64,000 nucleotides of DNA from Cellvibrio japonicus Ueda107. Lineage in GTDB: Bacteria; Pseudomonadota; Gammaproteobacteria; Pseudomonadales; Cellvibrionaceae. The stretch is taken from NCBI RefSeq assembly GCF_000019225.1, contig NC_010995.1, positions 4,224,501-4,288,500 of the forward strand, read 5' to 3'. The position numbers were made by a program, and so were the translations under genes. This document shows, in pieces, positions 1 to 9,248 of the stretch. How positions within the stretch are numbered: position 1 is the first letter of the stretch; each line of letters begins with the position of its first letter. Below the pieces are notes generated by a model, which worked only from the letters and a program-made list of their open reading frames with translations, was not told the origin of the DNA and did not search any database.

Positions 1-1
1 G

Positions 2-211
2 GAGCCGGAAGAAGAAGCCCAGATTCCACAAGTATGTGCCTCTTTGGAAGAAGCTTTGAGTGCCCTGGAAGCTGACCACGAGTTCCTGCTGAAAGGCGGC
101 GTATTCAGCAAAGACTTCATCGATGCGTACATCGACCTGAAGAAAGCTGACATCCAACGTGTAAACATGACTCCTCACCCGGTAGAATTCGAACTCTATT
201 ACAGCGTGTAA
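2..211 (+). CDS. glnA: Glutamine synthetase type I, C-terminal fragment
   Basis: Glutamine synthetase condenses ammonia and glutamate to glutamine at the expense of ATP; it is the central nitrogen-assimilation enzyme of the cytoplasm. Only the last 69 codons are in the window; the frame is open to the left edge. The C-terminus (ending [11 protein letters not shown], with the preceding segment [17 protein letters not shown]) matches the end of GSI-beta enzymes. A rho-independent terminator follows within 50 bases. The downstream DUF4124-ntrB-ntrC order is the pseudomonad-type glnA neighbourhood, which supports the call. The adenylylation-site tyrosine region lies partly outside the window, so regulation by GlnE cannot be judged. 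Confidence 0.93.
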   Translation, partial: EPEEEAQIPQVCASLEEALSALEADHEFLLKGGVFSKDFIDAYIDLKKADIQRVNMTPHPVEFELYYSV

Positions 212-260
212 GGTCACAGATTTTGCCGAGCAATTGGCAAAATCTCCCTGCAAGATGGCA

Positions 261-296
261 AAAAGCCCGCCCCCGACAGGGAGCGGGCTTTTTGTT
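261..296 (+). terminator. Rho-independent terminator after glnA
   Basis: A 10-bp stem (AAAAGCCCGC at 261-270, GCGGGCTTTT at 283-292) with a 12-nt loop runs into a short T-rich tail. It separates glnA from the DUF4124 gene. Confidence 0.85.
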
Positions 297-343
297 TGCG
301 GCGAGAGCGATTAATCTCAGTGTAATCCCCGGAGGAATCGGCT

Positions 344-901
344 ATGAACTCGCATCTATCCACATTCTGGCTTTCAATGCTGCTGGCTTGCCTGCTGGCT
401 CCCTGGACCATGGCAGAGGTTTATAAAACCGTCGATAAAGATGGCCGGGTCATCTATTCCGACAGCCCCAAAACCGACAACGCCGAGCGCATCAAACTGC
501 GCGAACTCAACACAGTCCCCAGTCCGGATGCCATTCCGCAATACCAGACAAACCAGGCACCCGCCGTCGTTGAAGACGAAGGCTATGAGATACATATCAT
601 CAGCCCTCGCCATGAAGTTACTATTCCCGTCGGCCAACGCGACCTGGCCATTGCCATCAACCTTAACCGCGAGCTGCAGGCAGATCACCTGCTGGTGTAT
701 TTCATGGATGGGGAGCTTATCGAAGAAACCCGTATGACCAACATCCTGATCAAGGACGTTATGCGCGGCACCCACGTGATCAGCGTGGAGGCCATAGACG
801 CAGATGGTCAATCATTGGGCACATCGGAGCCGGTTACCGTGAACCTAATTCGACCAATTATTAAAAAACCTGCATCACCAACGCCCAAGCCCAGCAAGTA
901 G
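344..901 (+). CDS. DUF4124 domain-containing secreted protein
   Basis: A 185-residue exported protein of unknown biochemical role. A signal peptide of about 24 residues ends at TMA before EVYK. The mature start EVYKTVDKDGRVIYSDSP is the typical DUF4124 motif (about residues 25-70). A beta-rich region (about 85-165) follows, then a basic Pro/Lys tail. The ATG at 344 has a strong RBS (GGAGGA at 331-336). It sits between the glnA terminator and ntrB, as in many pseudomonad-like genomes, but has its own translation signals and no known role in nitrogen control. DUF4124 proteins are presumed periplasmic; the function is not established. Confidence 0.85.
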   Translation: MNSHLSTFWLSMLLACLLAPWTMAEVYKTVDKDGRVIYSDSPKTDNAERIKLRELNTVPSPDAIPQYQTNQAPAVVEDEGYEIHIISPRHEVTIPVGQRDLAIAINLNRELQADHLLVYFMDGELIEETRMTNILIKDVMRGTHVISVEAIDADGQSLGTSEPVTVNLIRPIIKKPASPTPKPSK

Positions 902-916
902 CACCAAAATAGTGCA
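901..916. promoter_or_regulatory. Candidate NtrC-binding site upstream of ntrB
   Basis: GCACC-AAAAT-AGTGC is a near-perfect dyad matching the NtrC half-site pattern GCACC-N5-GGTGC. It begins right after the DUF4124 stop codon and overlaps the presumed -35 region of the ntrB promoter. In enteric bacteria a comparable site lets NtrC repress the glnL promoter. Autoregulation here is inferred from position and sequence only. Confidence 0.6.
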
Positions 917-940
917 CACCGGATACCCCTGTGCTAGATT
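912..940 (+). promoter_or_regulatory. Candidate sigma-70 promoter of ntrBC
   Basis: An extended -10 (TG-C-TAGATT, hexamer at 935-940) lies 17 nt downstream of a weak -35 (GTGCAC, 912-917). The -35 overlaps the NtrC-like dyad. The proposed transcript start is about 100 nt before the ntrB start codon. Confidence 0.4.
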
Positions 941-1051
941 TTGGACGGGGTTTTGCGCTAAAACAGGCCTTTTTCTTTGGTTTTTCAGTTGGTTTGCTTT
1001 TTGCATTAACTCCATTGCCCATTGTCGAGGCGTTGTGGAGAGCAAAAGTCG

Positions 1052-2128
1052 TTGAGCCCGCCGGATATTTACAAGCCCATTCTCGATAGCCTGAGTACCG
1101 CCATTATCCTGGTGGACAGGGACCTTTTGCTGTGCCATATGAACCCGGCTGCCGAGGCCTTGCTGGCCATGAGCTGCGAGAGCAATACCGGCGAGCCCAT
1201 TACCTACTTCTTTTACGAATCCGATGAAACGGATCGCCAGTTGAAGCTGGCGGCCGCCCAGGCCAACCATTACACCAAACGCCATGCCGAATGGCGCCTG
1301 TTAAGCGGTGGCACTATCACCGTAGACTATACCGTCACCCCCTATGGCGATCACGAAGGATTGATTGTGGAAATCCAACCCATCGATCGCCTGCTGCGCA
1401 TCAGCCGCGAGGAAATGCTCACCAGCTCCCACGAAACAACGCGCAACCTGATCCGCGGCATGGCCCACGAAATCAAGAATCCCCTGGGGGGAATCCGCGG
1501 TGCCGCCCAACTGCTGGCCCGGGAATTACCCCATTCCAATCTGACCGAATACACCAGCATCATCATCGACGAAGCCGATCGCCTGCGTAACCTGGTTGAC
1601 CGGATGCTCGGCCCCAACCAGGTTCCCCAATGGCAGTCACTCAATGTGCACGAGGCCATCGAGCGGGTCGCCAATATCATTAAGGCCGAAAGTAGCGACG
1701 CGATCAAAATCGTGCGCGACTACGATCCCAGTATTCCCAACCTGCTGGGCGATAAGGAGATGCTTATCCAGGCATTGCTCAATATTGTCCGCAACGCTAT
1801 GCAGGCCCTGTTGGAAGCCAATGTCAAAAACGGGGTTATCCAGCTGCGCAGCCGTATCCAGCGCCAATACACCATTGGTCGCCGCCACCATTCACTGGTG
1901 TGCCGCATCGATGTCATCGACAACGGACCGGGTATCCCCACCGATATCATCGAAAATATTTTCTACCCCATGATCACCGGCCGCGCCGAAGGTACTGGCC
2001 TGGGGCTCACCATTTCGCAACACCTCATCCACCAACATCACGGCCTGATTGAGTGCCATAGTGAGCCGGGCAACACCCGCTTCTCGCTTTATCTACCAAT
2101 GGAAAATCACCATGCAGAAGTCCAATAA
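1052..2128 (+). CDS. ntrB: Nitrogen regulation sensor histidine kinase NtrB (GlnL)
   Basis: A cytoplasmic histidine kinase/phosphatase that reads nitrogen status through PII and phosphorylates NtrC. Seen in order: a PAS domain (about residues 8-110), a DHp helix with HEIKNPLGG whose phosphoacceptor falls at His139 (the same number as in E. coli), and a HATPase domain with the N box (NAMQALLEA), G1 box (DNGPGIP) and G2 box (GTGLGL). There is no membrane segment. The frame could begin at TTG 1022, but no RBS precedes it. TTG 1052 has GGAGAG upstream and gives a 358-residue protein of family length. The stop overlaps ntrC by 17 bases, indicating translational coupling. Confidence 0.93.
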   Translation: MSPPDIYKPILDSLSTAIILVDRDLLLCHMNPAAEALLAMSCESNTGEPITYFFYESDETDRQLKLAAAQANHYTKRHAEWRLLSGGTITVDYTVTPYGDHEGLIVEIQPIDRLLRISREEMLTSSHETTRNLIRGMAHEIKNPLGGIRGAAQLLARELPHSNLTEYTSIIIDEADRLRNLVDRMLGPNQVPQWQSLNVHEAIERVANIIKAESSDAIKIVRDYDPSIPNLLGDKEMLIQALLNIVRNAMQALLEANVKNGVIQLRSRIQRQYTIGRRHHSLVCRIDVIDNGPGIPTDIIENIFYPMITGRAEGTGLGLTISQHLIHQHHGLIECHSEPGNTRFSLYLPMENHHAEVQ

Positions 2129-3548
2129 AGTCTGGATAATCGACGATGACCGGTCCATCCGCTGGGTACTGGAAAAAGCCCTGCAGGGTGCAAATATCGA
2201 AACACGGGTCTTTGATTCGGGTGACAGCGCACTGAGCCAGCTCAACCGCGACATACCCGATGCCATCATCAGTGATATCCGCATGCCAGGTACCGATGGC
2301 CTTACCCTGCTCAGTAACCTTCACAATACCCACCCCCATATTCCCATCATCATCATGACGGCCCACTCCGACCTGGACAGTGCGGTAGCCGCTTATCAGG
2401 GGGGCGCCTTCGAGTATTTGCCCAAACCCTTTGATGTGGATGATGCGGTAGCCGTTACCCAGCGCGCCCTGGCCCATGCCCAGGAGCAAAAGTCGGAGCA
2501 AGCGCCGGAGAGTACCCCGGAAACCAATACCGAAATCATCGGTGAAGCACCGGCCATGCAGGAAGTCTTTCGCGCTATCGGGCGCCTGTCGCAATCCAAC
2601 ATCACGGTACTGATCAACGGCCAATCAGGTACGGGAAAGGAGCTGGTGGCACGTGCTCTGCACCGCCACAGCCCGCGCCGCAATGGTCCCTTTATCGCCC
2701 TGAATATGGCGGCCATCCCCAAAGACCTGATGGAGTCAGAGTTGTTTGGCCATGAGAAGGGCGCCTTCACCGGGGCGGCGGCGCAACGCCAGGGGCGCTT
2801 TGAGCAGGCCAATGGTGGCTCCTTGTTCCTCGACGAAATCGGCGATATGCCCGCGGAAACCCAAACCCGCTTGCTGCGCGTCCTGGCCGATGGCGAGTTT
2901 TACCGCGTCGGTGGCCATACCCCGGTGAAAGTGGATGTGCGTATCATCGCCGCCACCCACCAGAACCTGGAACACCTGGTAGCGGAAAATCGTTTCCGCG
3001 AAGACCTGTTCCACCGCCTGAACGTGATTCGTATCCACATTCCCAAACTGGCCAACCGCCGCGAGGATATCCCCAAACTGGCGCGCTTCTTCCTGCACAA
3101 GGCTGCAACGGAGTTGAATGTGGACACCAAGGTACTGCTGCCGGAAACCGAGGAGTTTTTCTGCTCCCTGCAATGGCCTGGTAATGTGCGTCAGCTGGAG
3201 AACACCTGCCGCTGGATTACCGTCATGGCATCCGGCCGCGAGGTACATATCGAGGATTTGCCGCCGGAATTACTCGATCACAAGGAAACCAGCACACCGG
3301 CAGACGACTGGGAAAAGGCCCTGCGCCACTGGGCCGACCAGGCCCTGGCACGCGGCCAGCACCAATTGCTCAGCGAAGCGGTACCCACCTTTGAGCGCGC
3401 CCTGATCGAAACTGCGCTCAAATACACCGCAGGCCGCAAGCGCGACGCCGCCAACCTGCTCGGCTGGGGCCGCAACACCCTGACCCGGAAACTCAAGGAT
3501 TTGGGCATGGCGGGAGGCCAGGATATCGAGGGCGACGACGACAACTGA
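2112..3548 (+). CDS. ntrC: Nitrogen regulation response regulator NtrC (GlnG)
   Basis: Sigma-54-dependent activator of nitrogen-assimilation genes. The 478 residues show a receiver domain with acidic pocket D11-D13 and phosphoacceptor Asp55 (SDIRMPG). The AAA+ domain has Walker A GQSGTGKE, the GAFTGA loop that contacts sigma-54, and Walker B LFLDEIGDMP. A Fis-type HTH lies at the C-terminus (RKRDAANLLGWGRNTLTRKL). A longer open frame extends upstream into ntrB, but ATG 2112 opens directly on the receiver domain (QKSNKVWIIDDD), so it is taken as the start. The gene overlaps ntrB and is co-transcribed with it. All catalytic motifs are intact. Confidence 0.96.
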   Translation: MQKSNKVWIIDDDRSIRWVLEKALQGANIETRVFDSGDSALSQLNRDIPDAIISDIRMPGTDGLTLLSNLHNTHPHIPIIIMTAHSDLDSAVAAYQGGAFEYLPKPFDVDDAVAVTQRALAHAQEQKSEQAPESTPETNTEIIGEAPAMQEVFRAIGRLSQSNITVLINGQSGTGKELVARALHRHSPRRNGPFIALNMAAIPKDLMESELFGHEKGAFTGAAAQRQGRFEQANGGSLFLDEIGDMPAETQTRLLRVLADGEFYRVGGHTPVKVDVRIIAATHQNLEHLVAENRFREDLFHRLNVIRIHIPKLANRREDIPKLARFFLHKAATELNVDTKVLLPETEEFFCSLQWPGNVRQLENTCRWITVMASGREVHIEDLPPELLDHKETSTPADDWEKALRHWADQALARGQHQLLSEAVPTFERALIETALKYTAGRKRDAANLLGWGRNTLTRKLKDLGMAGGQDIEGDDDN

Positions 3549-3583
3549 TAGCGCAGCCTACACTGCTTTACCCCACCTCAACC

Positions 3584-3619
3584 CCCTGGAACGCGACAAA
3601 CGGGCCAGGGTATTTTTTT
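3584..3619 (+). terminator. Probable terminator after ntrC
   Basis: CCCTGG (3584-3589) pairs with CCAGGG (3605-3610) around a 15-nt loop, followed by TATTTTTTT. The stem is short, so moderate confidence. Confidence 0.5.
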
Positions 3620-3819
3620 GCATGTTGTTTGTAGCGACAACAGCAAGTTTGGGAACCTGTGACTATACTCAGGCCAAGGCGTCACTCTTGAGCCCACCAA
3701 CAGACCTAATCGCACCCTGATCGGACTTACGCTGTGAGCAAATCACGGTGGGCATACCAATCTTGCGCACAGATTGGCATGAATGCGAGCGATACAATGG
3801 GACACAAGTACGCCAGGCC

Positions 3820-3846
3820 TCAAGACGTTGCAAAGAATGCCGATAG
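3820..3846 (+). promoter_or_regulatory. Candidate sigma-28 (FliA) promoter for the MCP gene
   Basis: The -10 GCCGATAG (3839-3846) matches 7 of 8 bases of the FliA consensus GCCGATAA. The spacer is exactly 11 nt, and TCAAGACG (3820-3827) matches half of the -35 TAAAGTTT. It lies 50 bases before the preferred MCP start. Chemoreceptor genes are commonly in the sigma-28 flagellar class. Confidence 0.55.
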
Positions 3847-3896
3847 ATAACGACAAGCCAAAACATAACAGTTCTACCGCAAGCTCGGGGGAAACA

Positions 3897-5387
3897 ATGG
3901 TACAAAAATCTCTTTTAACCAAGTTAATGGTCGTGCTTACCACCACCATGGTCGCAATCGCCCTGATTGTCTCTTTCATCAACTACCGCGTCGCTGAGAG
4001 CGGTCTGGAAAAGGCGCTTGAGACCGAAACCAACGCCATGGTGGAGCTGACCAACAGCTCACTGCTGGAGGCCGTATTTGCCTACGATTTCCAGCAAATT
4101 GAGGCTATCGCCAAGTCCCTCGTCAATACGGCGCTGGTGACCTCGGTCAGTGTGTCCGACCACCGCGGCCAATCCCTGGCCAAGGCCAGCGACGATGACC
4201 GCAGCAACGGCCAAATAGAACGCAAAGCCATCCCTATCGTGTACAACGGCAGCACAATAGGCAGTTACGACATCAGCTTCTCCACCGATGAAATGCGCCA
4301 AACCCTGGCTGACCAGGTAGAGGCCACTATCCTCACCGTTATCGCCCTGCTCGCCGCCAGCCTGATTACTGTTTATGTGTTGATGCGCAGCCTTGTACTG
4401 GCACCAGTCGCCGAAGTGACCCGCTCTCTGTCTGCCATTGCGGACGGTGGTGGCGACCTGACCCGCCGCCTGCCCACCGACAGTAAAAACGAAATTGCCG
4501 AGCTGGCCCATAACTTCAACCGCGTGATGGAACATATCGCCGACATTATTCGCAATGTGATCCAGGTGAACGAGAAGGTGCGCAGTAACGTCAATACCAT
4601 GGGTCGAGCCACCGAAAGCACCGTCAGCTCCACCTCCCAACAATTGCGTGAAATTGAATTGGTTGCCACTGCCGTGGAAGAGCTGTCTGCCTCTGCCACT
4701 GAAATTGCCCGCCATGCCGGGGAAACCGCCGAGCGCACCAATGCCACCAGTATCCTGGCAGAAGAGGGCAACACCATCGTCAGCCAATCCCTGGATAACG
4801 TGAATCGCCTGACCGGCCAGATTGAATCCACCGCACAAAAAATCCAGGTGCTGAAAAACAACTCCGTCAACATCGGCTCAGTGATGGAGGTGATTCGGAC
4901 TATCGCCGAACAAACCAACCTGCTCGCCCTTAACGCGGCGATTGAGGCAGCCCGCGCGGGTGAACAGGGCCGCGGTTTCGCGGTAGTGGCGGACGAAGTG
5001 CGCTCACTGGCCCAGAAGACCCGCTCGTCTACCGAGGAAATCGAATCGATTATTGTGCAGTTGCAGCGCGCGGCGGACGAAGCCCACCAAGCCATGAGCA
5101 CCAGCACGGCCTCTGCCCGTGAAACCATCGATATCGCCTCTAAAGTGGGTCAGGCACTGGATAAGATTCGCAACAATATCGGCACCATCAACGATATGAA
5201 CCACCAGATTGCCACCGCCTCACACCAGCAGAGTTCCGTGGCCAACGAGGTGAGCAAAAACATCACGGCAATCCATGCCCTGTCTGAAAAAGTGGCTGAG
5301 AACGCCCAGGTAGTGAACCAGAGCGGCAGCCAGTTGATCCAGGAAACCGGCGAGCTGAAACAGCAGATCGACAACTTCAAAGTGTGA
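3897..5387 (+). CDS. Transmembrane methyl-accepting chemotaxis protein
   Basis: A chemoreceptor that passes ligand information to CheA/CheW. The 496 residues have TM1 (about 8-28), a short periplasmic domain of about 110 residues, TM2 (about 144-166), a HAMP domain, and the long MCP signalling coiled coil. The conserved hairpin tip is near residues 335-375 ([20 protein letters not shown]). The small sensor suggests a single-Cache or four-helix fold; the ligand is unknown. ATG 3897 is preferred over ATG 3783: GGGGGA lies 5 nt upstream, the protein then begins just before TM1, and a sigma-28-like promoter lies between the two starts. No CheB/CheR-binding pentapeptide is seen at the C-terminus. 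The gene is monocistronic. Confidence 0.93.
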   Translation: MVQKSLLTKLMVVLTTTMVAIALIVSFINYRVAESGLEKALETETNAMVELTNSSLLEAVFAYDFQQIEAIAKSLVNTALVTSVSVSDHRGQSLAKASDDDRSNGQIERKAIPIVYNGSTIGSYDISFSTDEMRQTLADQVEATILTVIALLAASLITVYVLMRSLVLAPVAEVTRSLSAIADGGGDLTRRLPTDSKNEIAELAHNFNRVMEHIADIIRNVIQVNEKVRSNVNTMGRATESTVSSTSQQLREIELVATAVEELSASATEIARHAGETAERTNATSILAEEGNTIVSQSLDNVNRLTGQIESTAQKIQVLKNNSVNIGSVMEVIRTIAEQTNLLALNAAIEAARAGEQGRGFAVVADEVRSLAQKTRSSTEEIESIIVQLQRAADEAHQAMSTSTASARETIDIASKVGQALDKIRNNIGTINDMNHQIATASHQQSSVANEVSKNITAIHALSEKVAENAQVVNQSGSQLIQETGELKQQIDNFKV

Positions 5388-5402
5388 TTGCCTTAACCAT
5401 AA

Positions 5403-5428
5403 ATAAACCCGCCAGCTGGCGGGTTTAT
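5403..5428. terminator. Bidirectional rho-independent terminator
   Basis: ATAAACCCGCC-AGCT-GGCGGGTTTAT is a perfect 11-bp stem with A- and T-rich flanks on both sides. It lies between the convergent MCP gene and the FemAB-like gene and can serve either strand. Confidence 0.8.
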
Positions 5429-5433
5429 GGTTT

Positions 5434-6597
5434 TCAGGTTGCGTCCCTGGACAATCCGACCCCCTCACGATACGGCAAATAGCCTATTGCCTCCTCGCGA
5501 TAAGCGCGTACCTGTTGTGCTTCTCCAGCCACAAAACGACTGACTGCCGCCGTAAAATCCGCATCGCACAACCAATGGTTGGAGTAGGTCAACAGGGGTT
5601 CAAACCCTCTCGCCAATTTGTGCTCCCCCTGGGCACCGCCATCGAAACGCTGCAACCCGTGGGCAATTGCAAATTCTATTCCCTGGTAATAACAGGTTTC
5701 AAAATGCAGGAACTGGTACTCCTCAAGGCAACCCCAATAACGCCCATAGAGGGTGCATTCGTCATAGAAGAACAGCGCTGCAGCTATGGCATCTCCATCG
5801 GAATTGAGGACGCGGATTAACAGGGTCATGTCGGCCAGGTCAGGCCCCAGGCGCGCAAAAAAATCCGCGCTCAGATAGCCATCATGGCCGCTGCGCTTGC
5901 GGTAGGTGTTACGGTACAACTGGTAAAAATGGGCACATATCTCCGGGGTTAGTTGGCTGCCGGTCAACCACTCAAAACGCAATCCCTGTGCAGCAACCTG
6001 CTGCCGCTCCTTGCGCAGGGTCTTGCGTTTGCGCGAGCTGAGTTGCGCCAGGAAATCCTCAAACCCCTGGTAGTCCCGGTTAAACCAATGGAACTGGCAC
6101 CCCAGGCGCATCATCGTGCCAGCATCCTCCCAGCGCCGGGACTCGGAATCCGCCGGAAACAGGCAGTGCCAACCAGATAGGCCCAAGCGCTCCACCTCCT
6201 GTTGGATACAGGCAAACATCCGGAGGTAAAGTTGCTCCGCAGATTGTCCCGGTGCCACCAATAAGCGCGCACCATAACAGGGCGTAAAAGGAATGGCAGA
6301 AATCAGTTTGGGGTAGTACTCATGGCCATAGCGGTGATAGGCATCGGCCCAGGCCCAGTCGAAGACATATTCACCGTAAGAGTGGCTCTTGATGTATCCG
6401 GGCAGGGCCGCAACAAGTTTGCCATCCTCTTCCATTAGCAAATGGTGCGGCTGCCAACCATTTTTCGCGCTGCAACTGCCACTCAGCTCCAGTGCCGCCA
6501 GGAAGCGGTGCCGAATAAACGGATAGGAGGCAGGGCAGAGGTTATCCCACTGCATGGCAGATACCTGGTTGATCGACGAGATAAAACGATGGGGCAT
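5434..6597 (-). CDS. FemAB-like acyltransferase (GNAT fold, PF04339-type)
   Basis: A 387-residue protein recognised as the proteobacterial FemAB-like family, once labelled peptidoglycan biosynthesis protein. Signs are the arrangement of two GNAT-like halves, SSRKRKTLRKERQ in the middle and TCYYQGIEFAIAHG toward the C-terminus, followed by FDGGAQGEHKLARGF. Family members are thought to transfer acyl or aminoacyl groups, but no substrate is established. The frame is open to 6645. ATG 6597 has a GAGG RBS 8 nt upstream and opens with MPHRFISSINQ, matching relatives. No signal peptide, so probably cytoplasmic. Monocistronic. Confidence 0.8.
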   Translation of the reverse strand: MPHRFISSINQVSAMQWDNLCPASYPFIRHRFLAALELSGSCSAKNGWQPHHLLMEEDGKLVAALPGYIKSHSYGEYVFDWAWADAYHRYGHEYYPKLISAIPFTPCYGARLLVAPGQSAEQLYLRMFACIQQEVERLGLSGWHCLFPADSESRRWEDAGTMMRLGCQFHWFNRDYQGFEDFLAQLSSRKRKTLRKERQQVAAQGLRFEWLTGSQLTPEICAHFYQLYRNTYRKRSGHDGYLSADFFARLGPDLADMTLLIRVLNSDGDAIAAALFFYDECTLYGRYWGCLEEYQFLHFETCYYQGIEFAIAHGLQRFDGGAQGEHKLARGFEPLLTYSNHWLCDADFTAAVSRFVAGEAQQVRAYREEAIGYLPYREGVGLSRDAT

Positions 6598-6757
6598 TGG
6601 TGTCCTCGGAATATTCCCCTGGCCAAATCGCGGGGGACCAGACAAAAACAGGGGCGATAAGTCTGTGTAAAGTTAGGCAACAGATTTTCGAACGCGCTAG
6701 TCATTGTCAATCCATCTACAGTAGAATCCCGCCACCTTGGTTACTTCTGGTCATTGA

Positions 6758-7411
6758 ATGACAGCTTCTGAACCTGACCCTGAACACATACCCCAGCGTC
6801 ACACAACTCCCAGCCTATCCACCCTCTTGCAGGATTTCGCCTCCAGTTTCAGCGCCGAGCGGGTACGTGTACGCGATATCACCGAATCACTGGGGCCACG
6901 CTCTTTCGGTTTTATCCTGCTGATTTTTGCCCTACCCAATTCCCTTCCCATCATCGGTATCCCCGGTGTATCCGCCATTACCGGTTTGCCTATGCTGTTT
7001 GTTGCAGTGCAGATGGCCCTTAAACATGATCGTGTCTATTTGCCGCGCTGGATTGCCGACAGCTCCATGTCGACGGCCGACTTCCAGTCCCTGGTGAACA
7101 AGGTAGCTCCCTGGCTAAAGCGCATCGAAAAGCTGATGAAGCCACGTATCCCACTGTTGACCCAAGGCAATGCCGAGCGGGTTTTAGGCGCCCTGTGCGC
7201 ACTCCAGGCATTCCTGCTGGCCCTGCCCATTCCCTTTGGCAACCTCCTGCCGGCACTCAGCATCCTGTTTATCGCCCTTGGGCTTATCGAGAACGACGGT
7301 GTTTGTGTCCTCGGAGGGATTGCACTCGGAGTCGCCAGTTGGGCACTCCTGGGCGGACTGGCCTGGGTCATCATGCAAACCCTATTTACCGTCGTCGAAC
7401 GACTATTTTGA
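6758..7411 (+). CDS. Exopolysaccharide synthesis protein ExoD family
   Basis: A 217-residue integral membrane protein of the ExoD family (PF06055). After a hydrophilic N-terminus come the family motif GPRSFGFILLIFALPNSLPI (about residues 46-65) and several hydrophobic segments, with ALPIPFGNLLPALSIL in the second half. ExoD was named from a rhizobial exopolysaccharide and alkaline-tolerance phenotype; its biochemical activity is unknown. It lies 18 bases upstream of the TerC/CBS gene and is probably co-transcribed with it. Confidence 0.85.
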   Translation: MTASEPDPEHIPQRHTTPSLSTLLQDFASSFSAERVRVRDITESLGPRSFGFILLIFALPNSLPIIGIPGVSAITGLPMLFVAVQMALKHDRVYLPRWIADSSMSTADFQSLVNKVAPWLKRIEKLMKPRIPLLTQGNAERVLGALCALQAFLLALPIPFGNLLPALSILFIALGLIENDGVCVLGGIALGVASWALLGGLAWVIMQTLFTVVERLF

Positions 7412-7429
7412 TAACAAGAGGAATCAATC

Positions 7430-9007
7430 GTGGAATGGATCGCTGATCCCGGCGCCTGGCTGGGTCTGCTGACCCTGGTGGTACTGGAAATAGTACTGGG
7501 GATCGATAATCTTATCTTTATTGCCATCCTGGCCAACAAGCTCCCGCCGCACCAGCGCGACAAAGCCCGCGTCCTGGGGTTGGGCCTGGCACTGGGTATG
7601 CGTCTGCTGCTGTTATTAGGCATTTCCTGGATGGTCACCCTCACTGAACCCCTGTTCAGTGTTTTTGGCCATAGCCTGTCCGGGCGCGACCTTATCCTGC
7701 TCTTCGGCGGCATCTTCCTGTTGTTCAAGGCCACCCTGGAAGTTCACGAACGGGTAGAAGGCAAGATCCATGCACCGCGCCAAACCAAGGTACACGCCGC
7801 ATTCTGGGGGGTAGTGGCCCAGATCATTGTGCTCGACGCCGTTTTCTCCCTGGATGCGGTAATCACCGCTGTCGGCATGGTGGAACATGTTGAAGTCATG
7901 ATGATCGCCGTCGTTATTGCCATGCTGGTGATGATCATCGCGAGCAAGGCGCTCACCGATTTCGTCAATCGCCACCCCACGGTGGTCATGCTCTGCCTTG
8001 GCTTCCTGTTGATGATCGGCTTTAGCCTGGTGGCAGAAGGCGCCGGCTTCCAGATTCCCAAGGGCTACCTCTACGGTGCTATTGCGTTCTCAATACTGAT
8101 CGAAGTTTTCAATCAACTGGCGCGCTCCAACCGCACGCGCAACCTGATTGGCGAGCGCCCGCTGCGCGATCGCACGGCCGAAGCAGTGCTCAAATTACTG
8201 GGGGGACGCAGCAACGCCGATGAAGTAGGCGATGATATTGCAGCCATGGCCACCCCCAAGGACGAGGAAGTCGCGTTTGACCAAAATGAACGCACCATGA
8301 TTCGCAGCGTATTACAGCTCTCCGACCGCCCGATACAGTCGCTAATGACACCGCGTCCCGACATCGTGTGGGTAGATGCCAAGGCAACACCGGCAGAGCT
8401 GCTTGATATCCTGAAAAAGACACCGCAAACCCGCCTGCTGGTAGCCCGCGAAGAGCTGGACGACCTGATTGGCGTGGTGCAAAGCCGCGACCTGCTTACC
8501 GCCGCACTGGACAACCAGACCCTGGACCTGGGCAAGCTGGCGCTGCCACCCCTGGCAGTCCCGGAGGGTACCAGTGCCCTCAAGGTGCTGGAAATGTTGC
8601 GCCAGGAAACCCTGCCCATGGCAATCGTCATCGACGAATACGGCAGCATCAAGGGCCTGGTCACAACCGGAGACCTGCTTGCCGCTATCGCCGGGGAACT
8701 CGCCGATACCTACGATGAACCCCTGGCGGTACCTATTGAAGATGGCTGGCTGCTCGATGGCAGTATTGCCCTGGAAAAACTGGAAGAGCTACTGCGCATC
8801 CAGCTGGATCGGGGCGATGGCGAATACTTCACCCTCGCCGGATTAATCCTGGAGCAGTTGCAGCACATTCCCAAGATAGGCGAAGAACTGAGCCTGGCCG
8901 GTTATCGCTTCCGTATCGCCAGCATGGAAGGGCGCCGCATCCACCAGGTGCTGGCCAAACCCCTGGCCGATGCCGATGAGGAACTGCCCCAACAAACCTT
9001 GTTTTAG
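7430..9007 (+). CDS. TerC-family membrane protein with CBS pair and CorC/HlyC domain
   Basis: A 525-residue protein of the E. coli YoaE/YegH type. An N-terminal TerC domain (about 1-235) carries seven or so membrane segments and the acidic motif [12 protein letters not shown] cytoplasmic CBS-domain pair (about 300-420; [12 protein letters not shown] and [13 protein letters not shown]) and a C-terminal CorC/HlyC transporter-associated domain (about 435-515) follow. TerC proteins are linked to metal handling, notably manganese export, and CorC domains to ion-transport control; the ion here is unknown. The start is GTG 7430 with AGAGGA upstream. It follows exoD closely, suggesting one transcript. 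Confidence 0.9.
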   Translation: MEWIADPGAWLGLLTLVVLEIVLGIDNLIFIAILANKLPPHQRDKARVLGLGLALGMRLLLLLGISWMVTLTEPLFSVFGHSLSGRDLILLFGGIFLLFKATLEVHERVEGKIHAPRQTKVHAAFWGVVAQIIVLDAVFSLDAVITAVGMVEHVEVMMIAVVIAMLVMIIASKALTDFVNRHPTVVMLCLGFLLMIGFSLVAEGAGFQIPKGYLYGAIAFSILIEVFNQLARSNRTRNLIGERPLRDRTAEAVLKLLGGRSNADEVGDDIAAMATPKDEEVAFDQNERTMIRSVLQLSDRPIQSLMTPRPDIVWVDAKATPAELLDILKKTPQTRLLVAREELDDLIGVVQSRDLLTAALDNQTLDLGKLALPPLAVPEGTSALKVLEMLRQETLPMAIVIDEYGSIKGLVTTGDLLAAIAGELADTYDEPLAVPIEDGWLLDGSIALEKLEELLRIQLDRGDGEYFTLAGLILEQLQHIPKIGEELSLAGYRFRIASMEGRRIHQVLAKPLADADEELPQQTLF

Positions 9008-9040
9008 GGTTATTTTCCACGCCAACGCGAACCCGGTCAC

Positions 9041-9099
9041 GGGCGTTAATACGCCCTTGGTGAATAATGGCGCGCACCGGAAAACCGGTCGCGTGCGCC
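9041..9099. repeat. Two adjacent inverted repeats downstream of the TerC gene
   Basis: GGGCGT-TAAT-ACGCCC (9041-9056) is a perfect hairpin. A second imperfect one (9069-9099) has CCGG-AAAA-CCGG at its core and GGCGC/GCGCC ends. Neither has a T-tract, so they may stabilise the transcript end rather than terminate it. Confidence 0.45.
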
Positions 9100-9248
9100 C
9101 TGTCACAACCTGTCTATACCGGGCCAGAACCCTCAGATTTATTGGGGTTGAGTTCAGAAAAACCCACCTAGACTCGCTCCAGCCTACAACAATCCACAGC
9201 GCCCAATGCACACGGCAGGGGCGCCATTTCAAGACCAAGGAGTCCACC

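Larger units (their letters stand above)
3549..3896. other. Intergenic region between ntrC and the chemoreceptor gene
   Basis: This 348-base stretch has no convincing gene. It holds the ntrC terminator, a TATACT -10-like hexamer at 3664-3669 without a good -35, a small hairpin (CCAATCT/AGATTGG, 3759-3779) and a candidate sigma-28 promoter at 3820-3846. The chemoreceptor frame is open back to 3783, but that extension precedes the proposed transcript start. Confidence 0.6.

Noticed and set aside
4059..4838. 259-residue open frame antisense to the chemoreceptor gene
   Set aside because: Shadow of the plus-strand coding sequence; Gly-rich composition without a family or RBS.
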